A stretch of DNA of 64,000 nt, taken from Lepisosteus oculatus. Lineage: Eukaryota; Chordata; Actinopteri; Semionotiformes; Lepisosteidae. Below are positions 1-15,200 of this stretch, in pieces (the first letter of the stretch is position 1; each line of letters opens with the position of its first letter). The notes beneath the pieces were generated by a model. That model saw only the letters and a list, made by a program, of their open reading frames with translations, was not told the DNA's origin and ran no database searches. The position numbers were made by a program, and so were the translations under genes. Location: contig NC_090706.1 of NCBI RefSeq assembly GCF_040954835.1, positions 40,805,148-40,869,147 on the forward strand. The letters run 5' to 3'.

Positions 1-128
1 CTGAATCAAGAGCCTCCTGCGCTGCCACACCCCGTGTGGTCGTCTGAATCCATCTGGAAAGAGTGAGATCAGGTGAAGCGCGTTGAACACGAGCCGGGCT
101 CCTCTAGACGAGTGTTTCTGTGTTCTAG

Positions 129-295
129 CTGCAAGCAGAAGCTATACTTGGAGAAGCTGCCAAACACCAGCATTATCATCCCCTTCCACAACGAGGGCTG
201 GTCGTCCCTGCTGCGCACTGTGCACAGCGTGCTGAACCGCTCCCCCCCGCAGCTGGTGGCCGAGGTCATACTGGTGGACGACTTCAGCGACAAAG
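129..295 (+). CDS. GALNT10: GALNT10 coding exon A (first in window)
   Basis: The acceptor tgttctag ends at 128 and the donor gtaag begins at 296. The exon starts with the last base of a split codon and encodes [12 protein letters not shown] through VDDFSDK. This is the start of the GT-A fold, with the nucleotide-sugar binding strand [10 protein letters not shown]. It ends with the first base of a Glu codon completed in the next exon. Confidence 0.93.
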
Positions 296-3200
296 GTAAG
301 AGTGGGCAGAGCCGGGCAGGGAGAGCAGGCTCCAGGCTCCACGCTTTGGCGCTCTCGGAATCGGTCAGGAAGTAACAACAACAACAACAAGGTGTTCTCT
401 TCATCTAACTTTGCTCCTCTCTTCTTAATAAGCACAAATCCAGGGTTCTACAATATAGCTGTTTCACTGCTGAGTGTGTAGACTTTGCAGGCTGGGGGTA
501 CTTGTCTTCTTGAGCTCCAGGCTGCGGCGGACTGATTGCCAGACTTGGCTCTCGGTAGCTGGAGTCCGTAGGCCTGGCGCGAGGGGAGAGGCGCGGCCGG
601 GGTGAGGCGAGGGTGGCGCGGAAGCCGCAGCAGCAGGCCGCCCATTGCGAACCAACGGAGAAGAGGAAATACGTTGGAGACGTTCCTGCAGGGGGGCCGA
701 TACTGCCGTTACTTCAGGACCCGGGTTCACACCCCTGGGCCTGGACACCCGCTGGCCCGCTGCTGTCCGTCCCAGCTGGGCTGTCGGTTCCGTGATTGGG
801 CCCATAATTGACCCCGTAACTGGTCTACAGACTGTAAACGTTCTGGAGCGCTGCCATTTCATCGCCGCTTCGCAGGTCAACAAAGGTCTGCAGTCTGGCA
901 GCTTTGTGAATGGAAGAACAGTGCTTGCAAAGTTGCCAGTTCAGCACCTTCTTGCCTGTGTTGGATCTTTAACAAAGCAAAGAGTTGACTGGAACAAGAC
1001 CCAGCAGGCCTGGGGGTCCCCAAAGCGAGGTGTGGGGGTGGGACCCCTAATTCAGGACAGGGGTGTCCACATCTTGTGCTGGAGAGCTCAGGGGATCCTC
1101 TAGGCCTGTGTTAAATTCAGTTAACTTGCTTCCTTGCCTTGTGATTTGATCAGTCTGTGTGATCTCCCCCTCTTCCCATGGGTTTCCTCTGGGTGCTCTG
1201 GTTTCCTCCCACAGTTCAAGGACATACAGCCAGTTTGTGTGGCTTCTAGGAATTGCTGCTCCCCAACAACAGTCTTAACAGATGAGTGCAGGAAACCCAA
1301 GAGCCAGATCTCCGCAAACACAACAGTGAGTGCTGTTGGGGCAGTTTCTTCAGCTGAGGCTGCCTGGGCCGAGCACGGAGGTCTCTTTTTAACAACGCTG
1401 AAGCACGAGCCGTCCAGAGCCCGAGAGCGTCGTGTTTCTAGCTCCCACCTGATTCTGCTGCAGTGAACCTTGAAGATGCAGCCCAGCCTTGATGTTCCAG
1501 CTAATCAAAGCATCTAGCTGTTGCGCTGTTAATAAAGACCCCCACTAGGCAGCGGCACAAAAGTTTGCAGCCTGTATGCTGAATGAACAGAAACTGTTTA
1601 ATTGGGATAGAGCTGGGTTGTGCTCATTACTTCTGTTAACGGGGAAGTCTTAACATAGTGGTATATTGTCTGTGAATCCAAAATGTTATACATTCAGTTT
1701 GTCTAGTGTGCCCAACCTGTTTATTTTGCTTTCCTTGGGGACATTTACACAGGCGCTTCAATCATAGAATTCTGCAGCGTCTCACAGGTCCTTCAGTATT
1801 TACGGTTTTCGAGGAAAACAGCAGGTTTTCTCCATTTGAATATTGTCGTTTAGTGCTGGTACTATCCCTGCTGTGTTATTCCTGTATCGCCAGCATAAAA
1901 ACGCTGTCTCCGGATTCGGCTAGAACTGCTCCAGGAGGCCAGCAGAATGTGGAACTATCAGCTCAAAGGAGAGGTTCAGGATGTAACAACCGACAGACTG
2001 TCCTGTTCTGTGTTGACACCTCTTCTGCTAGCGTGGCGCATCTGCCTGGCTCCCCCGTCTCTCACTCAGGGCAGTGGGCTTTGTGCAGCATGCTATTAAA
2101 ATGGGGTGGGTGGAAGCTTAGATTAGACTTACTGCTAAAATTTATCTGATGGGCAGTTAGCCCATAGTGCAGATGCTGTCATCTTTGTTGACTGAGGCTG
2201 GGTGACTGTTTGTTCTAATAATTAAGACAAGGATTTACATACTAGGAAATCCTGGCATTAAGACCTCCTCTGCTGACTCCAACGAGTTGCACAATATCCT
2301 AACAACCAGGATAGACGAGGTGTCATTTCCTGTTTGTGAGGCCCTCCTTAATCGACATCCTGGTGTCAACGAAAAAGAGAGCCCTTGCAAATGAAAGCAC
2401 AAGAGTTTAATGTTGGCAAAGAGCAGTAGGCCATGATCTAGCTCAGGGTCCACAGTTCTGGTCCTGGAGGTCAGTGTGTCTGCAGCAATGTGTCCAGTCC
2501 TGCTCCTGGAGGGGTCAGTGTGTCTGCAGCAGGGCTGTCTAACACTGACCCTCCAGGACCAGGACATCTGCAGCAGGCCTGTCCAGTCCTGGTCCTGGAG
2601 GAGTCAGTCAGTGTGTCTGCATCAAGTGTCCCCAGTCCTGGTTTTGGAGGGTCAGTGTGTCTGCAGCAGGGGTCACCATTCCTGGTCCAGGGGAGGTTAG
2701 TGTGACTGCAGCAGTGTGTCCAGTCTTGGTCCTAGAGGGGTTAGTCAGTGTGTCTGCAGCAGGGCTGTCCAGTCCTGGTCCTGGATGGGGCGTTGCAACT
2801 GATGATTTTAAAGCTGCAGCACTTGAAGAGCTGGCAGGAGCTGTTTGACCGGTCTGATTAAATCCATATAGAGGTGATTCAGGTTATTAAGAGTCTAGCT
2901 GGATGGAAACCCGTAGAGACGTAAGGAACTGGGGAAATTAGAGGATACAAAGTTACCAGTTAGGTTTCATCTGAGATGATGCTGAATTCCTTTCAAGCTG
3001 TTGTAGAATGTGTGTTTGCTGTTTCAATTACAGATGAGGACAGTGCCTTATCTACTGTGAGACATGAAGTCAAACAAAATTTTTATGAAGGGCAAAACCT
3101 TGTTTGTTTTTTTACCATTAAACTGTCAGTCTTTGTTATATCAAAGATACCTGTGGCTTTGCCATCCTGCCTCTTTGCGATCTAATTAGGCCATTGAGTC

Positions 3201-6200
3201 AGAAAGGCCACTTGCACCGTTACCTTATTTACGAGAGAATGTGCATGCCTGGTTAAATACTTGGCAGATGTTTTTTTTCAGATGGCTGCGTCTATCGCCT
3301 CAGCTGACCATTGTACAACAGATGCTTGAACTGGTTGAGTTGGAATAAAAATACTCACTCTTTCTGAATAATAAATGATAATGGGCTCGATTGATTATAG
3401 ATAATCCTGACTGTTCTGCTTCAGGGACCAGACATCAATTTCACCCTGCTTGCTTGTATAATATATTCAGCCTGTTATCACGGGCTTTTTCCTCAATGTG
3501 CTTTTCACTATTATTAAGGTTTTTGTAACTTTACAGTGTCCTGTGAATCTTTTAAAATTTGAGGGTGAAGTTGCCAAATAAAAGATAAAAACAGTGCAGT
3601 GTAAATACAACAATTACTCTTTTTCGTCTTGGTCTAGAAGATATAATCTTCTTTCACTTCATTCCCCCAGAACAAGCTTAATTAGCCTGCCATGATTGCA
3701 TTAATGGATCATAATGCTCCAGATACTGCACAGACTTCATGCTAATCGGATGGGACTAAAACTTACAAATCACTCTTTTTTTCACATTTCTAGCGCCTGT
3801 CATAATGGACACAGAGCAGTTGCTGCCAGAACAATAGGACTGATTTTTACGCCGAACAATCTAACAGCATCCAGAGGGGAAACTAATTGTCCTGTGCTCT
3901 AAGTATCCCAACAGACAAGAAAGACAGTTTCCAAGATGCAGCGCACTCACTGTTGCTGTCAAGAATCATGAATTTCATCCATAATGAATTTAGGACAAAT
4001 GTCTTGTGTTAAAGGAACACACTCCCCTCCTCTCTCTGGTCTTCTTCACTTCTACTCTGTTTCCTTGCTCCTAAACTTTTCGATCAAAGATAGTTTCTAG
4101 GGAATCAGACGGGTCACATTGGAATCAGGGAATTCAAACATGATATGACGCAAGTCCCTCTTCTGACCTTTAAAATCGGGGTCTGTATGGAGCCAGGCAG
4201 GAGCGGCCGTGCCCCATGGCTTGGCGTCTCGTGGGGAGCGCAGCAACACCAGTGCAAGCGAGAGCCCTGCTGACGTGAATGGGGAGCAGACTAGCAGAAA
4301 CACAGAGCACGAAGCAGAGCAGCCACTAACACATCCCTGGGCGGTCAGGCCGAGACCACCGGCATGGAGACACAGTTGGACAGCTGGGGGTCAGCACTCA
4401 TTTTCGTCGTGGCAGGGTGGAAAGGAGCGTGCAGCTTCCTCTTTCTTTCTCTTCTCAGCGTCTGGTCTGCTCAGGCAGCGTGGCTGTGTTTGAAATCGCT
4501 TTCATCGGCGCCTGAGCGACTGATGTAGTGGGGCTCCGCAGCGCGTGTGCTGACCGACGCTGCCCCCGGCCCACGTCGGGGGGCCCCCAGGAGCAGAGTT
4601 CAGCCCCACGATGCTCCACGATCAGTGCGATGTGCAACGACCCCCCCCCTCGCCTCCGAACGGACCTGAATAACCTTTAAATACCCTCCGCTGCACCTTT
4701 GCAACGTGACAGGGGCTGGTTTACCGGTTCGTATTTTTTTGTGCTTACGGAAAACAGTGCCAGTCTTTACTTACAATCTATCCAGAAGTACTGATAGCTC
4801 CTCGCACAGAAAACCCCCGGTCATAACTTTCAGTTGGGGAAAAAAAAACTGTTAAAACTTTGATTACTCACGGGGTGAGGCCTCCGGGGGGGTGGTGTAG
4901 TGGTGATCTGTTTAATAGGCGGGTCGAGGCAAAACGCACAGTCTCAGCCGTAAGGTACTCAACTAGTGCTCTTCATTCACAGTGCAAGAAAGTAATCAAA
5001 ATCCCATCACAAAACGGAAACCTAAGCTCTTTGGGTTTCTAGTTAGACTGGTGCAGTTCCTCCCTGAACACTGAGCAGTTAAGCCGATTACTGGGATCCG
5101 AACACAGTCTCTCCACAAGACCAAAGTTTCAAAATAATCCAAAATAATTTCCAAAACCCACCAACTCTACAGAACTGTGGTCCATGCCTGGGCACTACCT
5201 TCTCCCTCCCTGCTCTGATGGGATTGCACAGCGGAGGGTCTGCCCTCTGTCTCCGAATGGCACAGGTTGACCAGCCTGGCTGCCTTAGTTTCCTGGTTAT
5301 TGTCACTGTTATCTGACAAGTTGTCTTCTCCCAGTTGGCCAGGTGACTGAGGGTGTCAGCTCATTCATGGGAATGTAGATCAGACAAGGATCTGGAATGA
5401 GATTGAACTGGTCCACAAGGGAGCCTACAGGATGTTTCTTTAAGGAGACTCTATAGCACAGTGGAAATTGTTGGAGAAATGTACCAAAAAGATCCAAACA
5501 CATGTGGAATGGAAAGTTGGGTGCATCTAACATCTTTTAAGTATCTATCATCATTTTGACAGTTCCCTGCATTGATGAGTTGATGGGTTGATGGATCAAT
5601 GTCAGAAATGGTTAACAATGCTCTTACAGGAATTTCTCTTTGGTTTCATCTTGCAGAGAGGAATGCACTCACCGTGACGCCTTTCATTGGATCACGTGTC
5701 TTTTAAAATATTTCTTGGTTGAAAGTCCTGGAATTGTGTGTGATTTGCAGCTTTGTGCTGAGTGCATGTTGTCTGCTGTTCAGTTCACACATCACACAGG
5801 TGCAGTTCCCAGAGCGATCCAAGTCAAAGCTCTCTTGTTTGATGTGCAGTGCATTCTTTCCTCGGCAGAAGTAGAGGACTCGTGGTTATTTCATGAGAGT
5901 GCTGGCTTTTTCTATTCTGTAACCTAATCAAAGGCTTTTGAAGACTGAGCAGAGAGAGGCTTTGCAGAGACTCATTGAATGATAATGAGTTAGTAAATCA
6001 CTAATTCTGCCTTTCCTTATAATGTACTCTGATCTTAAATGAACACCTTTCTCATGTGGTGTGATACCTATGAGATAGACTGTGATGTACTGTACATGCT
6101 CAATAAAAGGTGCACGACTGAATAACACTCCTAAACACAGGAGGTGAGGATTTCGGATTATAATCACCTTCTTTCTGGAAGCTGCTGTTGTACCTTTATT

Positions 6201-9200
6201 TGGAAAGCCGAGGGGCTGAGTGGGTATTTCATAAGGCAATCTGAGGATGAAGTGTTCAGTCTTTAATCAGCTTCTCACTAAAGCCAGCATCTTTCATCAC
6301 ACCCGGCTCAATCCACTTCCTACATGCCAAGCAAGTTTTATTCCACATCCAAAGCTGTACCTGCAAATAACAGCAGGAGAACAAATCTGTTTGTATAACC
6401 TATTAAGGAGTGTAGAGTGGAAAAGGCTTCTTACTGGCAAAATGGATAATATAATGTAGAGACTTCACTTAAAATATCATTAACTTACATAATTATGCCT
6501 TGCGAGATAAAGTAAGCACATTTAAAAAGGTGCAAGATCATAATTATGTAAACTTAGGAAGGGTTTTCACAGTAGGTCTTCAGTAGCCTTCATGTTCCTG
6601 TGCTGCCTGACTTACAGTACTTTCCTCTCCTCTCGTGCGAACAGACTGTGCAGGGAGGTGTGGACACTGCCTGTCGTGCAGGGAGGCTGGTCTCTTATTG
6701 CCTTCATTAGAGAAGATGGCAATTCTCTAAAACATCTTAGCACACATGCATATAAATGTGCACAGTGCATATGTATCATCGTGTATCTGCTTTTAATAAA
6801 AATAACAGTGTGACTTAATCTTTTAAAAAATACCATAAATTTACTTTGTTTGGTATCTTCCTCCTATGTCCCAACATTTGTATCTTCCGGTTTCATTTTG
6901 AGAAGCATTTACATGCTTGATTTCGATCATGTGTGTATCATTGACCATACGCATAGTTGTGAAATTCTTCAGCACCACAGGCGTCCTGGTATCCATAGTC
7001 ATCTCAACCGCTCAGCCCCTCCCCTTCAATCACGTCGGGTATCGGCGTCGCCAGTGGAAACCGGAAGGAGATGCCTGAGCGCAAAGCTAGGTGTGTGTGC
7101 GGGGGAACGGCGTCATTCCAGCTGCTCTCCTCGGACGAGGCCTGCTTCAGGGCAGGTTTAACCTGGAGGTGTGGGAACAGACAGCAGCCCTCTTGAGTTC
7201 CGTGTGAAGGAACTTCTGTCCCATTAGCATATTTTCGAAGTGCGTCAGGACAGACCCTGTGTGTCGCGATGGAGGAGAGATGCCCTGGTGACTGCCAGGC
7301 TTTGGATTATTTTACCGCAACATCGTGCGTGAGGATCACAAAAGTCGGCAGCAAGCGGAGTATCGAGCTGAGTGGTGCAGGATGGGTCGCCTCGCTCTGC
7401 CGCTGCGACGGGCTCTGCAGCAACACGCTTGCTTGACTTGAACTCAGCCCTGGCTTTTATGGCCACCTGATCAACCCTGTGCATCTGAGCTGTAGTAATA
7501 CACGTAAACACACCCCTACACTCTTACACACACACAAACACCCCCGCACTCTTACACACACGTTTTACAGCAGTGTTGTTTTACCAGCTGCAGTTACCAC
7601 CTACACTGCCAAGATGAAAAGTCTCGGGCAACTACGTAAGAACGCTAATCCGAGTCCCTAAAATTAATTTACGTATATCCTTTCCTTTTTTAACTTTTTT
7701 TTTCCTTTTGCAAAAGTGAGGTGGGAAAATCAATGCAATAAAACGCATTTCTCAACACTGCCTACTGTCTCTCTCACATGTTCTCTGGCATCACGCACAC
7801 ACCTGCGCGCTCCTAGCTTCCAGATAGTAGCGTTGCCTCTAATGCCAGGTATGGAGATGATACACAGCACTGACAAGGAAGGATACTCTCATCTTACATG
7901 GAGATAGAAGTATTTCACCGGATGTCATTAAAACTGCAAGAAAGGTTAAAAAACTATCGTCCCCTCTAGTTCATTTGGAAGTTACTGTAGTTAATCCAAG
8001 CACCTTAAGGTTCCTAGGATCATCAGTGTTGAATATCTGTATTTATATCATTACTAAGAACAGTAATCCATGTTGTTTTCTGGTCGGTTGTGTACACTTT
8101 GGAGCAAGTAATCCCCCCGTTGTGTATCAGCACATTTATAATGGTGGGCTATGAGAGTTGTAATGGTTTGCTGTTATCCGTGCAGCATCGTTTCTGCGTG
8201 CAGGGAAGGCACGTGGCGAAGTGGAGGTACCCCGAGGATGGAGGGACTTGCAGAATTGGCTGACTAATTCTGGCCCCAGGGCCCAGGTGACTGCGCAGCT
8301 CTAGAAATGATGCAGTTTCCATTATAAATCTTAGTTAAGGAAGTCTCTTGCTTAAGGAAGGTTTTTTTTGCCTTTCATAAAGGGAAGTATATTGTTAGCA
8401 TTAAATTATAGCTGTAGAAGTTTAGCCTTGAAAGTTGCAAGCATTTAATTATAGTAGCTTGCAGATAAACACCGACACGTTCACTCAGAATTATCACCTA
8501 GCACTCAGAAGTCCCTAGCAAAGCCTTACAACATACTGCACCTGAGTGTGTGTGAAACGGAAACATACTGTTGAGTTTTCACACACGTTTTAGGATTTCT
8601 GACACCTTAATGTTTTCGACATTACCATTTTTCTTTAGCCTTCCTTACAGTCAGTACAAAATTGCTTTAATTTGACACTTCGGGAATACTCATGAATCCA
8701 CAAAAAGTCCCTTTTCAGAGGGGCCGTGAGCTGGGATAAGACTTCGTTTTGCCCTGCTGCTCCGTACAAGAGGAGCCACAGGTCAGACGTGGTGACCGGT
8801 TGTCCGAGGAGCCAGTGGTGTGCTGCTTTTTTTTTTAGCTCATCCTGCCAGGAGCTTTTTCTTGTATGACTGGGTTTTTGCTGTTGGCTGGGGTCTGCTT
8901 CCTGCGATGGGGAGCTTTGACATTTATAGTCTCATCTCAGAAAACCTTTCCTGGCAAAGTGACTCTCCATCTTGTTGTCTCCTTTCTTTGAGCTCTGATA
9001 TCCTCTTCAGCTGTGTCTTCTCCCAGAGTTTTCACACAGATGTGACAACTGTAGAGATTCGGTCGGAATATGCAAGCCGTTGCTTGGAAGTTAGATACAC
9101 AAGAAAAGATACACAGATAAAAATGATTTATTTTTCCTTATAAAACAGTAATCACTGCAATGGATAGGCGTCCTGTCCTGAACTGAATTGAAGGAAGCAG

Positions 9201-12200
9201 GTATAAAATAAATGGATAAAACAGTATTCGTTAACGTACATACAGTAGGAAAAAAGTAATTTAGGATTGTCGCATGCTACAGCTATGATAACGCTTGGGA
9301 ACATTTCGAGTTAAAGACCTTCTTAATTTTTCAAGAGGAAGCCCTTGTCAATGCAGACCATGTCACTCAAATTGTGCTTTAAACTTAATCTTTCGACAGA
9401 TCTTGACAGCAGAGCTCAGAGCTACAGTGGAGTTTTTCTGTATTGCATTGTACTTCACTGTCCCTGGGAAGTTAATGCCTTTAGCTTCATCTGGAGAGGA
9501 TCTTAAGAATTATTTTGTACTGTAAAATATACTTCAGGATTCTGCTTCTGCTGCTATCTCTGCTCTCATATCCTTAATAAAGAGTAATGGGTTTGCATAA
9601 GAAAGCAGAGAACTGTTCATTTCTGTGATTAATTGCTTCCAGTTCCAGTAAACTGGATTACTGGTAGAATTGATTGAAGTGAAATTAACAGTGTAGAGGG
9701 ATCCATTAACCTCAGTGAAAGTCTTTTTGTACATTTGCATGAGCGAAGAGAAATGCAGGAGGTGATATGAAATTTCTGTCAAAGTATGTCTATTCTGCAG
9801 GATTAATCTACTTGTTAATCCTTTGCCAGGATAATTCATTGCCTGCACTTGGTAATCTTTCTCTTTCTCCATCTTGACATGAAAAACACAGCTCACACAG
9901 TTGTTTTTGATTGGCGAGCTGAGCGTGTCTCTGCATTCAGGCTAATTACATACCCTTGAGGAAGCCTGGTCAGACTTAGTTACTGATGCAGCCCAGATTC
10001 CAACCCGAGTCTCCAAGCAGGAGCCTGCACAGGCAGAGCCACGTCAGAGCCTGGTTTTGCGATTTTCAAACAGTTCTTATGTGTGCAATTGAAGATTATT
10101 GTAATGAAGGCTACAGTAATCACTGCAGCAACTTTCCATTGTATTTGCTGTCTTGGAGAATTTTTTCCACTTCCCCTTTTAAGACAGTTGAAAGACGTTT
10201 TTATTTAATGCGCATGGGAGCAAAATTCACAGAGATGCTCGGTGTATTTTTCTCAAAGTGAAGTTAACTCAGAATAGCTCTTAAATATTTTTCTGTTGTC
10301 TATCTTGCTTCCCTGTGCTTATCTGACGGGCAACATTCCAAGATCACACTCATCTTCCTATATTTCTATATTTGCCAAAGATAACATCTTTTAACACACT
10401 TGGTTACATATATGTTATTACAGAACACAGGAAGCCCTTGTGTCCAGCATTCTTCCGTTCAAGTCAGTTCTGTGTGTCCACCTTATAAAATGCTGCAGTG
10501 TCAGCAAGAAAAGAATGTACAAGGTTCACCGAGAGCCTCTCAACAGCTGGTTTGTATGAGTGTAATTCTTCTGCTGATGGGTTAGTAACAGATCTAACCT
10601 AGTTATGTCACTGCTTTCAGAAGGCTAGATTTGTATGTCCTCGAGAAGAGTGTTAAGAGCAAGTTAACCTCTCCTCTCTGCACCATGTCCGTCACAAGCA
10701 GCGCCCCTCCGAGAAGCACTCAGATGCCTGCTTCAGCACTCAGCTAAGACACGGCTGCAGTTTGTAAGAAAAAGGGCCATACGTTTTCCAGCAGCTTTGC
10801 AAGAAATGTTTCTGACAGGCTTGAGTCTGCCAGTCATACCCTAAAATAAGATTATCCTCTCCCTGGCTCAAAGAAATATTCTATTCTCACAGGATAAAAG
10901 AATGAATCTTTTCACTCTTGCACAAAGGAGGCTATGGGGGGACCCAAGTCAAGTATTCAGAATCATCAAAGACATCGATAGATTGAACCTAAAGTCTTTG
11001 TATTTCAGATATTTTGGTTTCCTCTTCATGCCTGATGCCACTTAGCTCATTTGCGACAGAATAAGACATTTATTTATGCAAGTTTATGTAGTTTGCACGA
11101 TCATAATTGCAATTCTTCTCAGTCAGTGCAAACACAATTAGGTCATCGGCATGCCAGAGAAAACTTCATTAGGCTCACTTGACCTTATTTTTTTTTAGTT
11201 TATTGAACAGGGACAGAGCACAGCTCTTAAGCTGCATCAGACTTAGCTAAAAACTCAATTTACATCTGCATTCCCTGGGCAGGAGACAGCCAACAAAATA
11301 CAAGACACAGACACAACATAAAAAATACAAAAACAGCACAGCTGCAGGTGTAACTGCCCTTGTATTCACACAGCACTTCCTGCTTGGGCATCTAACAGTC
11401 TGGGAATACAGCTGCAGCTGCTTCACTAGAGGGTAGAGAGGTACTGTATGTGTTACAACTGGTTTGAAGGTTATATGATGCTGGTATTCAGAAGTTTAGA
11501 AATTAAAGCTAAACCTATTGGATATTTGTGAAATAGGATTTGGTAGCGAATAGACAGCACTCCAATTATTCCATGTAGCGCTGGTGGTGACTGCAGAATT
11601 TGAAAGCATTTGAGCGTTGCCCTTGGAGCAGTATAGATAATACCTCTAAAGGTTTTCTCTGGGGGGAAAATATTCTAATTTGCTGGAGCATTTGGCAATT
11701 AAGTCAGAAATAAAGTCCTAAAACTCACAAAGGAGTGTGGCTAGAATTCTTTAAGAGCGGAGGTGATTGTGGATGTTCTGAGCGCAGGGTCCAGAGCCAT
11801 TAGTTATCCGTTGTGATGCCTAACACTCAGCTTTTTTCGGCCATGGGCTTAGAATTTCAAATATATTATTTACATTATAGCTCTTCTGTCTCTTCAGGTC
11901 TCTTCCGTTTTAACGATCACTAGATGTACATATGGAAGTGCAGACATCAAAAGCTATTTAAGTCTGTTTCAATCCTTCGATGTAATGTTTCCACACCACA
12001 GAGGCCCCACCAGAGACTCCCCCCGTTACCCTTCAGAATAAGAGTGTCTAGTCTGCAGTAAATAACTCCATGGACTTCAGGTTGTTTCTGTCAGAAGCAA
12101 TAGTTCTTTCATTTGCAGATCTCTTGCATAATGAACGTGAAGAAGGTACCGCACATCACACAATTGCCTGGAAGCATCAGTAATTGGCTTGATGGAAGTC

Positions 12201-15200
12201 ATATGAAAATCAGATAGATTGCATTTAAAGAAGGCTGGAAATATTTTATGTGCAATTTTGTTGGGAGCCTCTGAACAATTGTGTTTGGGGAGGAGCTGTT
12301 TATAGTCAGAATCCATTCTCTTAAAGGGACAGACTTCATACTAAGTAATTTGAAGGGACTGTGCTTGCCTATGGTTTTAAAGTCGTTGGATAAATCTAAT
12401 ACTGCATTTATGTATTCCATGCCGCAAACTGTCGTGAAATTCACATATAACCACTTCCTCCCCTCCACTGTACCATCATATAATGTTCTACAGTATATAG
12501 TATGTATGGTTAAAAGACCTAAGTAACCCACTCTTATATGATAAAGTACTAATGCATTGGTTGCAAGTTTAAATAACCATAGGGTAAAATAACTGACCAA
12601 CTAAAACAAACAACCATAATCACAAACGTATAGTTATTGGCAAAAATAAACAACGTGAATCCCTCCTATGTGTCCATTGGATACCTGCACTTTCTCTCTG
12701 CCCCACTGTAATCAAAACTGTACAGTCCACTCCAGCCTGTCACTCCCCACCCTGCTGGCACAGAACCTGGAGCTTTTGTTACGATACACAAACTCGAGAC
12801 CACATTGAGATGCGGGGTCTGGGCAGTGAGCACTTCTGCAGGGGGCAGGGAGAGACTTGTTCATTAGCTTGATTCATCTCACAGTCCTAGTCTGCTGTGC
12901 TCGGTTTCATCCCGATCTGTTTGTCTTACATACAAAACCCAGTCTGCCAGGCGGAAGTGCAAATAAGCGAATGTTAAATTCGCAGATGTCAAGACCCTAC
13001 TGTTCTTGTTACCTGCTGGCAGTTTCACAAACAGGTGAAGCATGTGGCCTGTAGGTCTGAAGTCGAAGGGGGCTTCCTGCAGATCTTCATTTGTTGATCT
13101 CTTTTGCTTTACCTCATAAGCCAGGGCAGTAAGGTGGATTGGATGCTTTTGCACTTGAGTTTGCAGCTTTTAAATCAACAGGAGGCTCCAGACGCAGCAG
13201 AGCACTTTTCTCACAAATACACTCACCTAGTGTACCCTAGCAACCGTGGTATGTGAACACAAAGGAAGTGGAGTTAGTGGAGCTGTGGAAGGAATGCTGA
13301 TGGAGAGCTGACACTCTGAGGGTGTCGGCCCCAGCAGGGCGTCCATCATTCTCACACTGCCGCGAATCGGGAGAAAAGATCTTGCATGTCCCTGACTTTA
13401 ATGGTGTTTGTAAATTGGCTTGTCAGGAAACGGCCGAGACTGGCCAAGAAAATTTATCAGCTCGATGAAGGCAAATTGATTTCTTTTTTTCCTGGAGAAG
13501 AATGACCTTCCCGATGGGTTGTGTTGAAAATATGTTGGTGTGGCACAGTGTGCCGTTTTTTCCTCTCCTGGTCCTGCAGTGTGCCCAGCCTCAGTGCTCA
13601 CCCACAGCTCCCACTGAGCAAATCTGAGGGGCATTTACAGTGCTGGAGCAGACAGCTTGTGAGTGATACATGACAGTGGCCGTGTGTTGTTTATATGTAA
13701 ATGAAATGTTACTACAGGACTTGTTGACTAGTGATTTGGACTGGATTCAGGAGTGTTTTCAAAGTGCTGTTTTTTTTTCCAAATGGCTGTTTTTTTTCTG
13801 AACTAAAGCGGGTTTGTTCATTTGCACAAATCACCTTTTCTCTTTTCTTTAAACTTTTCCCCGAACAGTTTTGTATATGAGGAGTTTTGTATTAGACAAG
13901 GTGTCTTAATAGCATTTAGAAATCCTCTGTGATATCCTTTGCCATATTTTGTTTAAAATGGTATCAAAAATGGGAGTGGTATTCATTGTCAATTTCAATT
14001 TGCCTTAGGTCTGTGCTAATTGGCAAATATATGCACAGCTTCACAGGTAAAGCCTTAATCTCCACACGCCTTGAGGCTGTTTCCTGGTGAGCAGTGTCTT
14101 TTCCAAGGTGGGATCAGATTTCCAAAGTGCCTGCTGACTCATGGTAAACTCATGTGCCTCAGCTTGTCTCTGAGGCAGTGCAAGCCAGTTACGGGGAGCT
14201 CTCCCGAGTCTGAGCGACTCCAGACGGGTGTTCAAATGAAAAAGGGGAAGGGTGCCCTTTGGTAATGTCGTGCTGTTGGTGAGAAAAAGGGTGCTGATGG
14301 GCCGGGGGGAGACAAGAGGGGCGCAGCGATGGAGAAATTCTTATTTCAGCCCATCAAGTCCCAGGTGCTTTGCTCTGCGGCTGAGCCTTTTCCTCCCCCT
14401 TCCTTTTTTAATTAGAGCACCTGAAGGCCTCTCTGGAGGAGTACATGGTGCGTTTGCCGAAGGTGAGAATCCTGCGGACGAAGAAGAGGGAGGGCCTGAT
14501 CCGGACGCGGCTCCTGGGAGCGACAGCGGCCAAAGGAGAGGTCATCACCTTCCTGGACTCGCACTGCGAGGCCAACGTGAACTGGCTGCCCCCTCTGCTC
14601 GGTCAGTGGAGCGCCCGCCCTGTGCTGAACACACACTGAACAGTGTTTTTATATCCCCCCTTGCCTGTCACCAGTTAGCGCCGAGGTCATGGTGAGACAC
14701 ACGGCGCATCTGTTCTTCTGCAGTTAGACATCAGACGCTTCCAACACGCAACGACGATGAGAGAGATCAGTCTGGATTATGACACGAGTAGGAGAGTAGT
14801 ACTGCGGTTAAGAAATAAAGTGATATACATACTCCAAAAGTAGTGGGAACGCAAGTTCAGAACTGTTGTTTTTGCTTCACAGTCATTCCATTTGTATTTG
14901 TGTCCGCTACAAACATGCAAGTGCACACCTTTCCCCTCTGTCACCGTGGTGACCGACTCCGCCTTTCCCCTCCCCTGCCACGGTGACCAACTCTGCTTTT
15001 CCCCTCAGTCACCGCGGTGACCGACTCCGCCTTTCCCTTCTGTCGCCGCAGTGACTGACTCCGCCTTTCCCCTCCATTGCCGTGGTGACCGACTCCGCCT
15101 TTCCCCTCCGTCGCCATCGTGTCTGACTCCGCCTTCCCCCTCTGTCGCCGCGGTGACCGACTCCGCCTTTCCCCTCCGCTGCCGCGGTGACCGACTGCAT

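Larger units (their letters stand above)
296..14415 (+). other. GALNT10: GALNT10 intron (14.1 kb)
   Basis: The intron runs from gtaag at 296 to attag at 14415. No convincing exon or RNA gene was found inside. It holds old dispersed repeats, listed separately (1160-1235, 2447-2786, 4885-4940, 9140-9215, 10863-11008, 11195-11400). The rest is unique-looking AT-rich sequence. Confidence 0.85.

Noticed and set aside
1-128. Possible coding sequence before the first recognised GALNT10 exon
   Set aside because: The open frame through 73-375 crosses the acceptor at 128, but its upstream residues have no similarity to GALNT10. The family alignment starts exactly at the splice site.
4885-4940. A functional tRNA gene
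   Set aside because: There is an A-box-like and a decayed B-box-like segment, but no acceptor stem, anticodon arm or terminator can be folded. A SINE remnant fits better.
7500-7560. CRISPR-like or other direct repeat at the acacac-rich stretch
   Set aside because: It is an imperfect CA-rich simple repeat in a vertebrate intron, with no regular spacers.
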